Under the pieces are notes generated by a model that worked only from the letters and a program-made list of their open reading frames with translations, made no database searches and was not told the DNA's origin. Shown in pieces: positions 1 to 7,028 of a DNA stretch of 12,846 nt. The stretch spans positions 1 through 12,846 of the forward strand of contig JAUYDU010000487.1 in NCBI GenBank assembly GCA_030691665.1. Reading direction: 5' to 3'. A program made the translations under genes and the position numbers. Every line of letters starts with the position of its first letter. Position 1 is the stretch's first letter. The DNA comes from Chloroflexota bacterium (lineage in GTDB: Bacteria; Chloroflexota; Dehalococcoidia; SM23-28-2).

Positions 1-1
1 C

Positions 2-520
2 ATGGGTCACAACCTGGGCTGGGTGAACGTCGGCCAGGACCACGATACGGCGAGCTTTGCTGTGGAGAGCCTCCGACGCTGGTGGCGCCAGGTAGGGGCG
101 GTGCTGTATCCGCACGCACCGCGGTTGCTCATCTGCGCTGATAGTGGCGGCAGCAACGGCTACCGGCTGCGCTTGTGGAAGGTGGAGGTGGGACGCTGGG
201 CAACGGAAGCGGGGCTGACCATCACCATCTGCCATCTGCCGCCGGGAACCAGTAAATGGAACAAGATTGAGCACCGCCTGTTCTCCCACATCAGCTTGAA
301 CTGGCGTGGGCGCCCCTTGGAAAGCCACGAAATCATCGTCGACCTCATTGGCGCAACCACCACCCGTGAGGGACTTCAGGTCCATGCCGAGCACGATCTG
401 GGCACGTATCACACCAGCATCAAGGTGTCCGACAAGGAACTGGCAGCGGTGCATGTCGCCCCCCACGACTTTCATGGCAAATGGAACTACACTATTTCCT
501 CGGTCACCCCAACGCCATGA
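2..520 (+). pseudogene. ISAzo13-family transposase, C-terminal part (cut by window edge)
   Basis: This is the C-terminal part of a DDE transposase of the ISAzo13 type (Rhodopirellula-transposase DDE domain), which would cut and rejoin its own element ends. The visible pieces are GHNLGWVNVG near the window start, a strand with a catalytic Asp in LLICADSGGSNG (about residues 42-53 of the visible part), and the family signature LPPGTSKWNKIEHRLFSHIS, whose Glu completes the DDE set. The protein ends in the usual HGKWNYTI-like tail. Family members are roughly 400 residues or more, so more than half lies left of the window, and the Met at position 2 is almost certainly internal. No stop or frameshift is seen in the visible part, so the gene may be intact outside the window. 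Confidence 0.85.
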
Positions 521-840
521 TATGTAAACGTTATTCCCCAGCGGCCTCTTACGTTCGGGAAGCAGGGCACAGGAATGTGCAGCACCACTCGGTGCCCTTG
601 CTCATCCAATCGGTGGATAGTCATCTCGCTGGCTATGAGGGAACAACGCGCAATGACTGCCCGGGCTCCCCTATGTGGCTCATTGTCGGGCCGACAGCAT
701 CCGAAAACGAGGCAGCAAGTACCCATCTCCGAGCCAAGCCGACACCGGGTCCTTGACTCGGCAGGAAAACCGAGAGGGACTGGTGGACATGAACACTCGG
801 TTGTTTTTTGGCGCCCGCAGTGGTTACCGTCGGCCTGACA
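521..840. other. Gene-free stretch between two insertion sequences
   Basis: No convincing coding frame is seen on either strand. The first 30 or so bases after the transposase stop, including ACGTTATTCCCCAGCGGC near 529-546, probably belong to the right end of the ISAzo13-type element, but the left end needed to confirm an inverted repeat is outside the window. An imperfect hairpin lies at 562-601: GCA-GGGCAC pairs with GTGCCC-TTGC, with one bulged base. It has no following T-tract. The rest shows nothing recognisable up to the left end of the next IS at 841. Confidence 0.4.
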
Positions 841-868
841 TACTAAGGAGTGCATAAGTAACTAGACT
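841..868 (+). repeat. Left terminal inverted repeat of IS630-family element A
   Basis: Begins TACTAAGGAGTGCATAAGTA. It matches the reverse complement of 1906-1933 at 23 of 28 positions. The outer TA is the likely target-site duplication. Confidence 0.8.
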
Positions 869-897
869 TTGGTCCCAATTTGTGCTTGAATTCGTTT

Positions 898-1903
898 ATG
901 CGAGAGAACGATGGACGGAAGCTGGATCATAGGACACTCGAGCAGGTCCGGATGCGCATAGTCCGGCAGATCGAGGACGGCGCTCGACCGGAGTATGTGG
1001 CGGATGCCTTGGGGTTTGCCCGTTCCACCGTGTTCGGCTGGATGGCGCGCTACCGGGAAGGCGGTCTGGAGGCGCTCAAGGCGCGGCCAATACCCGGTCG
1101 GCCGCGGAAGCTGCCCGGGACGCAGTTGCGCCGGATCTCTACACGCTGATCGTGGGCAACGATCCGCGCCAGCTGTCGTTTGGGTTCGCGAATTGATCCG
1201 CCGCGAGTTCGGCGTCAGGCTGTCGACGGTGAGCGTGGGCCGGCTGCTGCGTAAGCTGGGGCTGTCCCCGCAGCGCCCACTGTGGCGGGCCTACCAGCAG
1301 GACCCGGAGGCGGTGGAGCAGTGGAAGATCGAAGAGTACCCGGCCATCCGTGCTGAGGCTGCCAAGGTGGGCGCGACCATCTACTTCGCCGACGAGGCGG
1401 GGGTGCGCAGCGATTTCCACGCCGGCGCCACCTGGGCGCCGGTCGGGCAGACCCCGATCGTGCGCACCACTGGCGCCCGCCACTCGGTCAACCTCATATC
1501 CGCGGTTAGCGCGCGAGGGGCTTTGCGGTTCGCCACCTACGAGGGCAAGTTCACCTCCGCCACGTTCACCACCTTCTGCAAGCGGCTGATGCACGATACC
1601 AACGGCCCGGTGTTCCTCATCGTCGATGGCCACCCCGCCCACCGGTCCAACGCGGTCAAGGAGTTCGTGGCCTCGACCGAGGGACGCCTGCGCTTGTTCC
1701 ACCTCCCGGCCTACTCGCCTGAGCTCAACCCGGACGAGTGGGTCTGGAAGAACGTCAAAGCAGACCGCATCGGGCGCGCGGGCATCAGGGCCAAAGATGA
1801 CCTCAAAATCAAGGCCCGCGCCGCCCTGCACCGGCTGCAGAAACTCCCCCACCTGATCCGTGGCTTCTTCAGCGATCCGAATCTGCGCTACATTACCGCC
1901 TGA
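898..1903 (+). pseudogene. IS630-family transposase A, frameshifted
   Basis: This was an IS630/Tc1-mariner-like DDE transposase. The N-terminal helix-turn-helix part (start ATG at 898, MRENDGRKLDHRTLEQV) runs in one frame to about 1136. The next piece, LYTLIVGNDPRQLSFGFA at 1137-1190, is in a second frame. From about 1187 the catalytic part (RELIRREFGVRLSTVSVGRL) continues in a third frame to the TGA at 1901-1903. The catalytic Asp residues sit in YFADEAGVRSD and FLIVDGHPAHRS, and the Glu in YSPELNPDEWVWK. Known relatives have about seven more residues between the second and third piece, so a small deletion probably caused the second shift. All three acidic residues survive, but two shifts make a functional product unlikely. 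Programmed frameshifting cannot be excluded for the first junction, although no slippery run is obvious. Confidence 0.85.
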
Positions 1904-1905
1904 TG

Positions 1906-1933
1906 AGTCCATTTACTTACGCACCCATTAGTA
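1906..1933 (-). repeat. Right terminal inverted repeat of IS630-family element A
   Basis: Reverse complement begins TACTAATGGGTGCGTAAGTA. It pairs with 841-868 and starts three bases after the transposase stop codon. Confidence 0.8.
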
Positions 1934-1945
1934 ACGATCCCAAAA

Positions 1946-1962
1946 CTAGTGCTTAGTTGCAT
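1946..1962 (+). repeat. Left terminal inverted repeat of IS630-family element B
   Basis: Sequence CTAGTGCTTAGTTGCAT, an exact inverted match to 3124-3140. The TA at 1947-1948 is the probable duplicated target. Confidence 0.85.
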
Positions 1963-1991
1963 TATAGGGCGGTATATGCTATGCTTTGGGC

Positions 1992-3133
1992 ATGTCTAGA
2001 ATAGCGACGCCTATCAGTCTTAGCGAAAAGGAGAAGGGGGCACTGGAATCATGGGTACGGAAAGGGACCATGGAGCAGCGGATGGTGCAGCGGGCCTGCA
2101 TCGTGCTGGAAAGCGCGACGGGAAAGACGACTAAGGAGATTGCCCTGGGGCTGAGGCTGCGTGCCTCCACGGTGAGCTAATGGCGCACCCGGTTTTCCCG
2201 TAGTGGCCTGAGTGGGCTGGCGGATGGGCGCCGACCAGGGAAGAAGGCCAAGTATGATCGGGACACCGAGCAGCGGATACTGGCCCTGCTGGATACACCA
2301 GTACCAGCAGGCTATGCCACATGGGCGGGGAGGCTGGTGGCGAAGGCCCTGGGGGATGTATCGCCTCATCATGTTTGGCGGGTGCTGCGGCGACACGGCA
2401 TTCACCTCCAGCGGCGGCGCAGTTGGTGCGTCAGCACCGATCCTCAGTTTGCTCAAAAGGCGGCTGATATAGTCGGGTTGTACATGAACCCTCCAGAGAA
2501 TGCTGTCGTTATCAGTGTTGATGAGAAGCCGGCCATCCAGGCCCTGGAGCGTGCTCAGGGGTGGCTGCGCCTTCCAGATGGACAGGCTGTGAGGGGATTC
2601 AATCATGAGTACAAGCGGCATGGCACCACCACGCTGTTCGCTGCCCTGGAGGTTGCCACCGGGCTGGTGCGGGTTGGCCATTACCAACGTCGGCGTCGCC
2701 GGGAGTTCCTGGACTTCATGAATGGCGTTGTCACCCTCCACCCCGACACGGAACTGCACGTGGTGCTGGATAACCTGAACACCCACAAACCCAAGCACGA
2801 CCGGTGGTTGGCCAGACACCCCAATGTCCATCTCCACTACACTCCCACCCATGCTTCATGGCTGAACCAAGTGGAGACCCATACCAAAGCCAGAGTGAAA
2901 CCCGCAGACCCGCCATTGGCTGTCATGTAGATCCCACCTTGGCTTTGGTTTAGTTCAGCATCCTGTGGCGCCAGGCACTTCGAGGATTGAGCGCAAGCTC
3001 TCCCCGGGACGTCCGCAAAGCCATCGACGCCTTCGCTGAGGCCTATTGCCAGAACGCTCATCCCTTCGAGTGGACCAAGTGTGTCGTTCATCCAGGACAG
3101 CTTAAACATAAGTACGCTGATTTATGCAACTAA
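1992..3133 (+). pseudogene. IS630-family transposase B, nonsense codon plus small insertion
   Basis: The reading frame begins at ATG 1992 (MSRIATPISLSEKEK) with a helix-turn-helix around EIALGLRLRASTVS. It is interrupted by TAA at 2178-2180, where relatives have a Lys or similar residue, then continues in the same frame (WRTRFSRSGLSGLADGRRPG). Catalytic Asp residues lie in VISVDEKPAIQ and HVVLDNLNTHKPK, and the Glu in THASWLNQVE. Directly after that Glu (2876) about 71 extra bases break the frame. The expected C-terminus FSILWRQALRGLSASSPRD resumes at 2954 in another frame and ends at TAA 3131-3133 with KHKYADLCN. The pieces match a normal IS630-type transposase of about 350 residues. The nonsense codon and the insertion are independent hits, so the gene is dead. 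Confidence 0.88.
2877..2953. repeat. Small inverted-repeat insertion inside transposase B (MITE-like)
   Basis: These 77 bases replace the six expected between the codons for the catalytic-Glu segment and FSIL, a net gain of 71. The insert has its own inverted termini: ACCAAAGCC at 2883-2891 pairs perfectly with GGCTTTGGT at 2941-2949. Allowing two mismatches, the pairing extends to 2883-2897 with 2935-2949. No clear target duplication could be fixed. It carries no gene. It could be a tiny non-autonomous element, or a local rearrangement that happens to leave a palindrome. Confidence 0.6.
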
Positions 3134-3140
3134 GCACTAG
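3124..3140 (-). repeat. Right terminal inverted repeat of IS630-family element B
   Basis: Sequence ATGCAACTAAGCACTAG, the exact reverse complement of 1946-1962. It overlaps the last codons and stop of the transposase frame. Confidence 0.85.
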
Positions 3141-3149
3141 GCTCGTTCT

Positions 3150-3174
3150 CGGCCCACTCCCAAGTGACCGGCCG
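3150..3174 (-). terminator. Hairpin downstream of the selenoprotein gene
   Basis: On the minus strand CGGCC, a three-base bulge (GGT), CACT, loop TGGG, AGTG, GGCCG can fold into a nine-pair hairpin. It starts 37 bases past the stop codon of the minus-strand gene. No T-tract follows, so it would be a weak or factor-assisted terminator, or a 3'-end stabiliser. Confidence 0.3.
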
Positions 3175-3210
3175 TACTCCTTGCCAAGGTATCAGCGATA
3201 GGAGCCTGAA

Positions 3211-4893
3211 TTACCCTCCAGCGATACAGTCGATCTCTCTGGTCCTGGAGAGCCTTACGCCCTTCGAGTAATCGTTCTTCCCGGTGGGGCCGCCGACCAC
3301 GATTATGCTGATGGATTCGGGGTACGGCACCGATGGTATCCGGGTGTCCGGTGGCACATTGAGGAGCCATCGCCATGCCTCTGGGAACCCTGCGTCACCC
3401 GCGCTGATGCGCGCCGCTAGGGCCCAATCTACTCGCGTTTCGGCATGCCCCGCGATGAACTCCCGTATCCCACGCTTGGTGAACCGCGAGGCAAGGACGC
3501 GGGCGTTGTCCGGGGAGAGAACCATCAGGTGACGGGTTGGCAGCACCGAAGACTCCAGCCGGTTGTCCAGAAGGCCATTCCCTCCATCCGCTGAGAAGCG
3601 GGAGGACCAGTTCAGGAGCGACTGCTCCGGGTCGTGGTTGTAGTCCACCACGTGACTCCAGTCTGTGATGCCAAACACCGTAACGGTGCTCTGCTCGCGA
3701 TCGAACCCTCGCTCCACATGGAACGGCTCCCACGGGTTCGCATCCTCGTTCTCCGCCAGGCACATGCTGTACTTGGTGGGCGAGCCGATGGTGTCCATGT
3801 CCATCCTGCCCGGCCAGCAGTGGCCCACGTTCATGAGGACGAGACGCACTGCCCGGCCAATGGCCGTATTGACGCGCCCCGGCTTGCCCGGGCCCAGGGT
3901 GCACCGGCCGTAGTTCAACCCGATCCGCTTGATGATAGGCCCGTTGACCAGCATCACAAAGGTATGGGGGCTGGTGGACATGGCAATGGTGCGAGGGGCC
4001 AGTTCGTCCTGGGGCGTTTCGATTATAGTCTGGACCGCGGCAATGAGCACCGGCAACTGCTCCGGCTCACATCCCGCCATCACCGCGTTGATGGCTATCT
4101 TCTCCACCGTGGCCAGGGCGTTGCCAGGTGGCAGTATCCCCAGCACTTTCGATGGTTCCAGGTTGACTCCCCGCAACATGGCCTCCACTTTCTGGGGGGT
4201 TGGTGGGATGAGCGGGAAGCCGTCGCCCCACTCGCGGTCGAGGAACTCGCGGTTCATGACCTCCCACGCCTCCAGGCCGTTGGCTGCGACGAATTTCTCT
4301 CTCGCCGTCCCTCGTGTTCCCACCAGGGTGTCGATCGTCACTTTCGTCGGAGGTTGCGTCGTCAGCGCCTTGATAAGGCCGGGGATGAGGGGATCCATGT
4401 CGCCCCGTATCTGGTCCGGCGTGCGGCTGGTCAGCGTGTACGGCATGAGTACAAAGGGAAGGTTGGGCAGGCCAAAGGCCTTGGCACTGTGTGTTGCGTC
4501 CCCGTCAAAACCCACGGTAACGATGGCCGTAGCAGGGATGCCCAGCTTCTCGAACTCGATCAGGTCGTGCACAAGGTACGACGTGCAGGCCCCTCAGTCC
4601 CCGGCTGAGCCAACGACTACGGCGCACTCCTGCTTGACGGCGTTGAGCACCTCTTGGCTAATAGGCCGTGGCGACGAGTATATTTTGTATGTGACACCAG
4701 GGAATTGGGCCGCGATGCCTTCGCCGATGCGGTTCAATGCATGATCACCACCCGGCTTGCGATTCCAGTACAGACCCACTCGCGCCCCGTTCAGGGTAGA
4801 TGGCCGAGGCGCCGGAGCATACGTTTCCCTGTCTCTCGCGAACTCCGCTACCGGGTTGAGCACTTCCAACGTGAAGCCCACTTTGGTTGCCAT
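3211..4893 (-). CDS. UGSC-family selenoprotein, two-domain, Sec by TGA readthrough
   Basis: The frame encodes 560 residues if TGA at 4594-4596 is read as selenocysteine (residue 100). The start is ATG 4893, chosen for AAAGGAG at 4901-4907 with a 7-base gap; a GTG at 5037 lacks such a site. The N-terminal domain (about 1-182) has VLNPVAEF, then LNGARVGLYWNRKPGGDHAL, then ECAVVVGSAGD-U-GACTSYLVHDLIEFEKLGIP. This is the pattern of the UGSC family, whose active site is Sec/Cys-Gly-x-Cys. Here it is U100-G101-A102-C103, a likely selenenylsulfide redox pair. A second domain (about 185-560) starts near DGFPLIPPT (224-232) and contains MAGCEPEQ (Cys275), NGPIIKRIGLN and AENEDANPWEP. I know this domain only as a conserved one without an assigned reaction. 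No signal peptide or membrane segment is visible, so the protein is probably cytoplasmic. A nonsense mutation is the alternative, but 460 undamaged codons after TGA argue against it. Confidence 0.82.
4562..4596 (-). promoter_or_regulatory. Candidate bacterial SECIS element at the Sec codon
   Basis: Right after the TGA (4594-4596) the minus strand can form TGCAC - loop GTCGTACCTT - GTGCA, a perfect five-pair stem whose loop begins with GU, as in bacterial SECIS hairpins. A lower stem of GGG pairing with CCT, broken by mismatches, reaches almost to the TGA. The loop begins 11 bases after the TGA, closer than is usual. A competing stem, GTCGT with ACGAC, puts the loop at 17 bases but lacks a G at its start. 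The hairpin must also encode protein (GACTSYLVHD), so some of the pairing may be chance. Confidence 0.45.
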
Positions 4894-4900
4894 CGAAAGA

Positions 4901-4907
4901 CTCCTTT
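4901..4907 (-). promoter_or_regulatory. Ribosome binding site fixing the selenoprotein start
   Basis: Reads AAAGGAG on the minus strand, 7 bases before ATG 4893. It supports that start over the upstream in-frame GTG at 5037, which has no Shine-Dalgarno-like sequence. Confidence 0.7.
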
Positions 4908-5061
4908 CCTGGATGTGGAATTGATGTGGAATTCCCACCGTGCATTCTACCGCTCTGTATTTCCCTAGTGCAGCCTCCTTTCTGAACCCTTTGTACCCAT
5001 GTACGGAAAAAGCCTTACATTTCGCAGGAACCTCCACGGCAAAAACCGTCTGAGCTGCTCT

Positions 5062-5090
5062 ATTGTGCTACGCTCCCAGCGCGCTGTCAA
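5062..5090 (-). promoter_or_regulatory. Sigma70-type promoter for the selenoprotein gene
   Basis: On the minus strand TTGACA (5090-5085), a perfect -35 box, is followed after exactly 17 bases by CACAAT (5067-5062), a four-of-six -10 box. Transcription would start near 5054, giving a leader of about 160 bases before ATG 4893. No operator or riboswitch was recognised in the leader. It is placed by sequence alone. Confidence 0.5.
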
Positions 5091-5375
5091 TCTTCTGGAC
5101 AATCGGGCACATTGCGCCGGGTACCCAGAATCCACCACCTATCTCTCCCGCCCAGGATTTCAGGGGGCTGGCCGTGCTGCCAGGCCCACAGAGCCCTTAC
5201 GGTTCGGGGGTTCCCAGGCCACATGGCTGGGGTGATCATTACGGATCCAACCTCCTCAAGGCGGGATGTGCCGCTGGGCGGGATGAGAAGGGACGCTGCT
5301 CCCCTTGAGCGGCCCCGGTGCACTGCCGCGCGCCGCTCCCTTCCGGGTTCATCCGGTCTGCCTGTCGGCAGGGAT
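5091..5375. other. Gene-free stretch between selenoprotein promoter and IS1380-type remnant
   Basis: No convincing gene on either strand. Two short hairpins are visible. At 5164-5187 GGG and CTGGC pair with GCCAG and CCC across one mismatch. At 5358-5371 CTGCC - TGTC - GGCAG lies just after the stop of the minus-strand transposase and may be its weak terminator. The left end of the IS1380-type element should lie in this stretch, but no matching inverted repeat could be paired with the sequence near 6860-6915. Confidence 0.35.
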
Positions 5376-6875
5376 CTAAGGTGGTCCTGGGGCCACGGCG
5401 AGGCCCGTGTACTCTGCCCAGAGGGTCCGTATTCGCCGCCGTACTTCCGGGTGGCCTGCGCTCACGCGCATGATCAGTTGGCGGGCATGCGCCACCACCC
5501 GGCCGGCCAGATGAATCCGAACCGCACCGCCTTCAGCCGCTTGGGGGCCCACCCCTCGGGCATCGCCAGCCGCTTCATCAGGGAGTTGAGGTTGTAGGCG
5601 AGCACCACGATCCCCCACCATGCAGCGTTGGCCCCGAATTGGCCCGATGGCAGCTGGCCGCCCGCCAGGTCGTTCTTCATGACCGCGTGCACCTCCTCGC
5701 CCTTCCCGCAGCGAGCCCGATGCCACCGGATAACCTCATCGCCCGGAAGGTTCCGGTTGGTCACCACGCCGAAAAGCTTGTAGCAAGCCTCTCCCATATC
5801 TAGCGTCGGGAACGGGAGTTGAGGGTTCTCCAGGCCGGGGAGTTCCCGTTGGCGCAGGGGCTCGCGGATGGCCAGGAAACGATACTCCGGCCCCTCCTTA
5901 CCGATACGCCACCCAACTGGGGACAAAGCAGACCTCCGCCCACTGCTGCTCCGTTCTCGCGGGCGTCCCCTCGACCAGCCGGTCCAGGGGGCGCCACTCG
6001 CTTTCCGCCACCTCGGACACCGCCCGCTTGAACTCCGCCGTCACATCCACCCCCACGGCGAACTCGATGACCCCGAACCGCTCGTTCTGACCCTCAGCGC
6101 AGTAGCGCAGCAGTTCTCGCTGGTAGACAGCCGTATCGGACCGGTAATATACCTTCGCCACACCCTCCGGCAGCGCACCCAGCGTCTCCTTAAGCACCCG
6201 CAGGTTCTCGAAGCCGGCTGGGACATTGCCATCCCGAAACTCCGAATGGGCCACCAGCTCCTGCTCCGCCCAGTACGTCGTCAGCGGCTGATAGGCCTTG
6301 TACCCCTGATAGCCGGGCAGGGCCTCGGCCTTGTGGGTCTCCGTCAGGGTGGCATCCTGGTCCAGGGTGGCCTCCCGCTGCGGCGCTTCCTGCTGGGCAG
6401 ACCGGAGAACGTCCCGGTTCACCCTCCCCAGACCCCGCAGATGCTCGTTCGGAGCCGGGATAAACGCCCGGCCCACCGCCCGTTTCGCCTCCTCGGCCGG
6501 GCTATTGAAGGCCGAGAGGTACCGGAATACTACCGAGGGTGAGGGAATCGCCCGTTTCCTCTCCTTCCGCCACCGCCGTTCCTGCTCCCGGCGCTCCTTG
6601 CGTGGCAGGCCGCGGATCTCCGCCCGGCGCAGCACCCGAGTGAAGCCCTCGTCCCCTTCGAGCATCCGCAGGGCGTCCACACAGTCCCCACCCGCCAGGT
6701 TCAGCAGCACCAGCGGCATCACAACCTGGGCGTCGGTCCACCCCTGGGTCCGCCCAGCGCAGACCCCTATGTGGCGCCGGATCGAGTCGGCCAACCCGCA
6801 CACCACGCACCTGGCTTCCGATTGAGGCATCCAGCCCGTCTGGGTGCTGGCAGAGGGCCCAAAACACGCCCTCAC
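5376..6875 (-). pseudogene. IS1380-type transposase, two frameshifts, N-terminus incomplete
   Basis: This is a DDE transposase of the IS1380 type in three pieces. Piece 1 (from about 6875 down to 5901) holds GLADSIRRHIG, VMPLVLLNLAGGDCVDALRM, a strand LDQDATLTETHK with the first catalytic Asp, and YRSDTAVYQRELLRYC with the second. An extra T near 5900 then creates a TAA. Removing it gives the expected join VAYRKEGPEYRFLAIRE. Piece 2 continues through SGQFGANAAWWGIVVLAYNL, typical of the C-terminal half. Near 5505-5515 a second shift leads to piece 3, AGRVVAHARQLIMRVSAGHPE, which ends at 5376-5378. The usual N-terminal start of the family is not recognisable upstream of GLADSIRR, so the 5' end is probably altered too. 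It lies between the selenoprotein and transporter blocks and is transcribed away from the transporter. Confidence 0.82.
6795..6860. repeat. 66-base direct repeat, copy 1
   Basis: Matches 12781-12846 at 65 of 66 positions, with the only difference at 6802; 6803-6860 is identical over 58 bases. It lies at the 5' end of the IS1380-type transposase remnant. The true repeat may continue to the right of the second copy, where the window ends. Confidence 0.9.
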
Positions 6876-6932
6876 TCAGAAAGCGCTCCTCGGCTCACAG
6901 GAATCCACGGATTACGGGCGTGTGTCCCGCCA

Positions 6933-6960
6933 TTGACTTTTGGAACCGAGTATGCTAAAT
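6933..6960 (+). promoter_or_regulatory. Possible promoter of the ABC transporter operon
   Basis: TTGACT (6933-6938), close to the -35 consensus, is followed after 16 bases by CTAAAT (6955-6960), a weak -10 that may be helped by the TG two to four bases before it. The start codon is about 70 bases further on. The site lies between the IS1380-type remnant and the binding-protein gene, so the promoter could be partly IS-derived. Confidence 0.3.
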
Positions 6961-7028
6961 GTAAAGCGTCCCCAAGTGTTTGGTGTCAGTTCAAAACCCA
7001 TATCCTGTGTGAAGGAGAGTGATTCGTA

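Larger units (their letters stand above)
841..1933 (+). mobile_element. IS630-family insertion sequence A
   Basis: The element is delimited by inverted repeats at 841-868 and 1906-1933 that match at 23 of 28 positions when the right copy is reverse-complemented. Both start with TACTAA and share the core TAAGTAA. Outside these coordinates the similarity stops at once. IS630 elements insert at TA and duplicate it, so the outermost TA at each end (841-842 and 1932-1933) is probably the target duplication. The size of about 1.09 kb is normal for the family. The single gene inside is broken, so the element is not autonomous. Confidence 0.85.
1946..3140 (+). mobile_element. IS630-family insertion sequence B, decayed
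   Basis: The termini CTAGTGCTTAGTTGCAT (1946-1962) and its exact reverse complement (3124-3140) form a perfect 17-base inverted repeat. The TA inside the outer CTAG at each end is the likely IS630 target duplication. The element contains one transposase gene carrying a nonsense codon and a small inverted-repeat insertion. Without that insertion the element would be about 1.12 kb, which is normal for the family. It starts only about 13 bases after element A, and its right end lies about 70 bases past the stop codon of the selenoprotein gene. Confidence 0.88.

Noticed and set aside
487..855. 122-codon minus-strand frame in the gap between the first two IS elements
   Set aside because: No start signal or domain. 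It runs into the ISAzo13-type gene on one side and the IS630 terminal repeat on the other, so it is likely chance.
1139..1912. 257-codon minus-strand frame across transposase A
   Set aside because: Antisense shadow of the IS630 catalytic domain, whose plus-strand motifs are unmistakable.
2049..2852. 267-codon minus-strand frame across transposase B
   Set aside because: Antisense shadow. The plus strand carries the DDE motifs and matching element ends.
4594..4596. TGA as a plain nonsense mutation making the minus-strand gene a pseudogene
   Set aside because: Considered seriously because neighbouring transposases are broken. The stop is TGA, sits at the family's Sec/Cys position, is followed by Gly-x-Cys, and the rest of the gene is undamaged.
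3634..4744. Long open frames on the plus strand (3634-4608 and 3929-4744), opposite the selenoprotein gene
   Set aside because: They mirror the codon structure of the minus-strand gene, have no ribosome binding site or recognisable domain, and their products are rich in His, Arg and Pro as is usual for antisense frames of GC-rich genes.
5112..5597. 161-codon plus-strand frame before and across the IS1380-type remnant
   Set aside because: Half lies antisense to a recognised transposase and the rest has no recognisable feature or ribosome binding site.
6720..6732. 13-base match (TCACAACCTGGGC) between the window start and the IS1380-type gene
   Set aside because: A match this short is expected by chance in 12.8 kb and the flanks do not agree.
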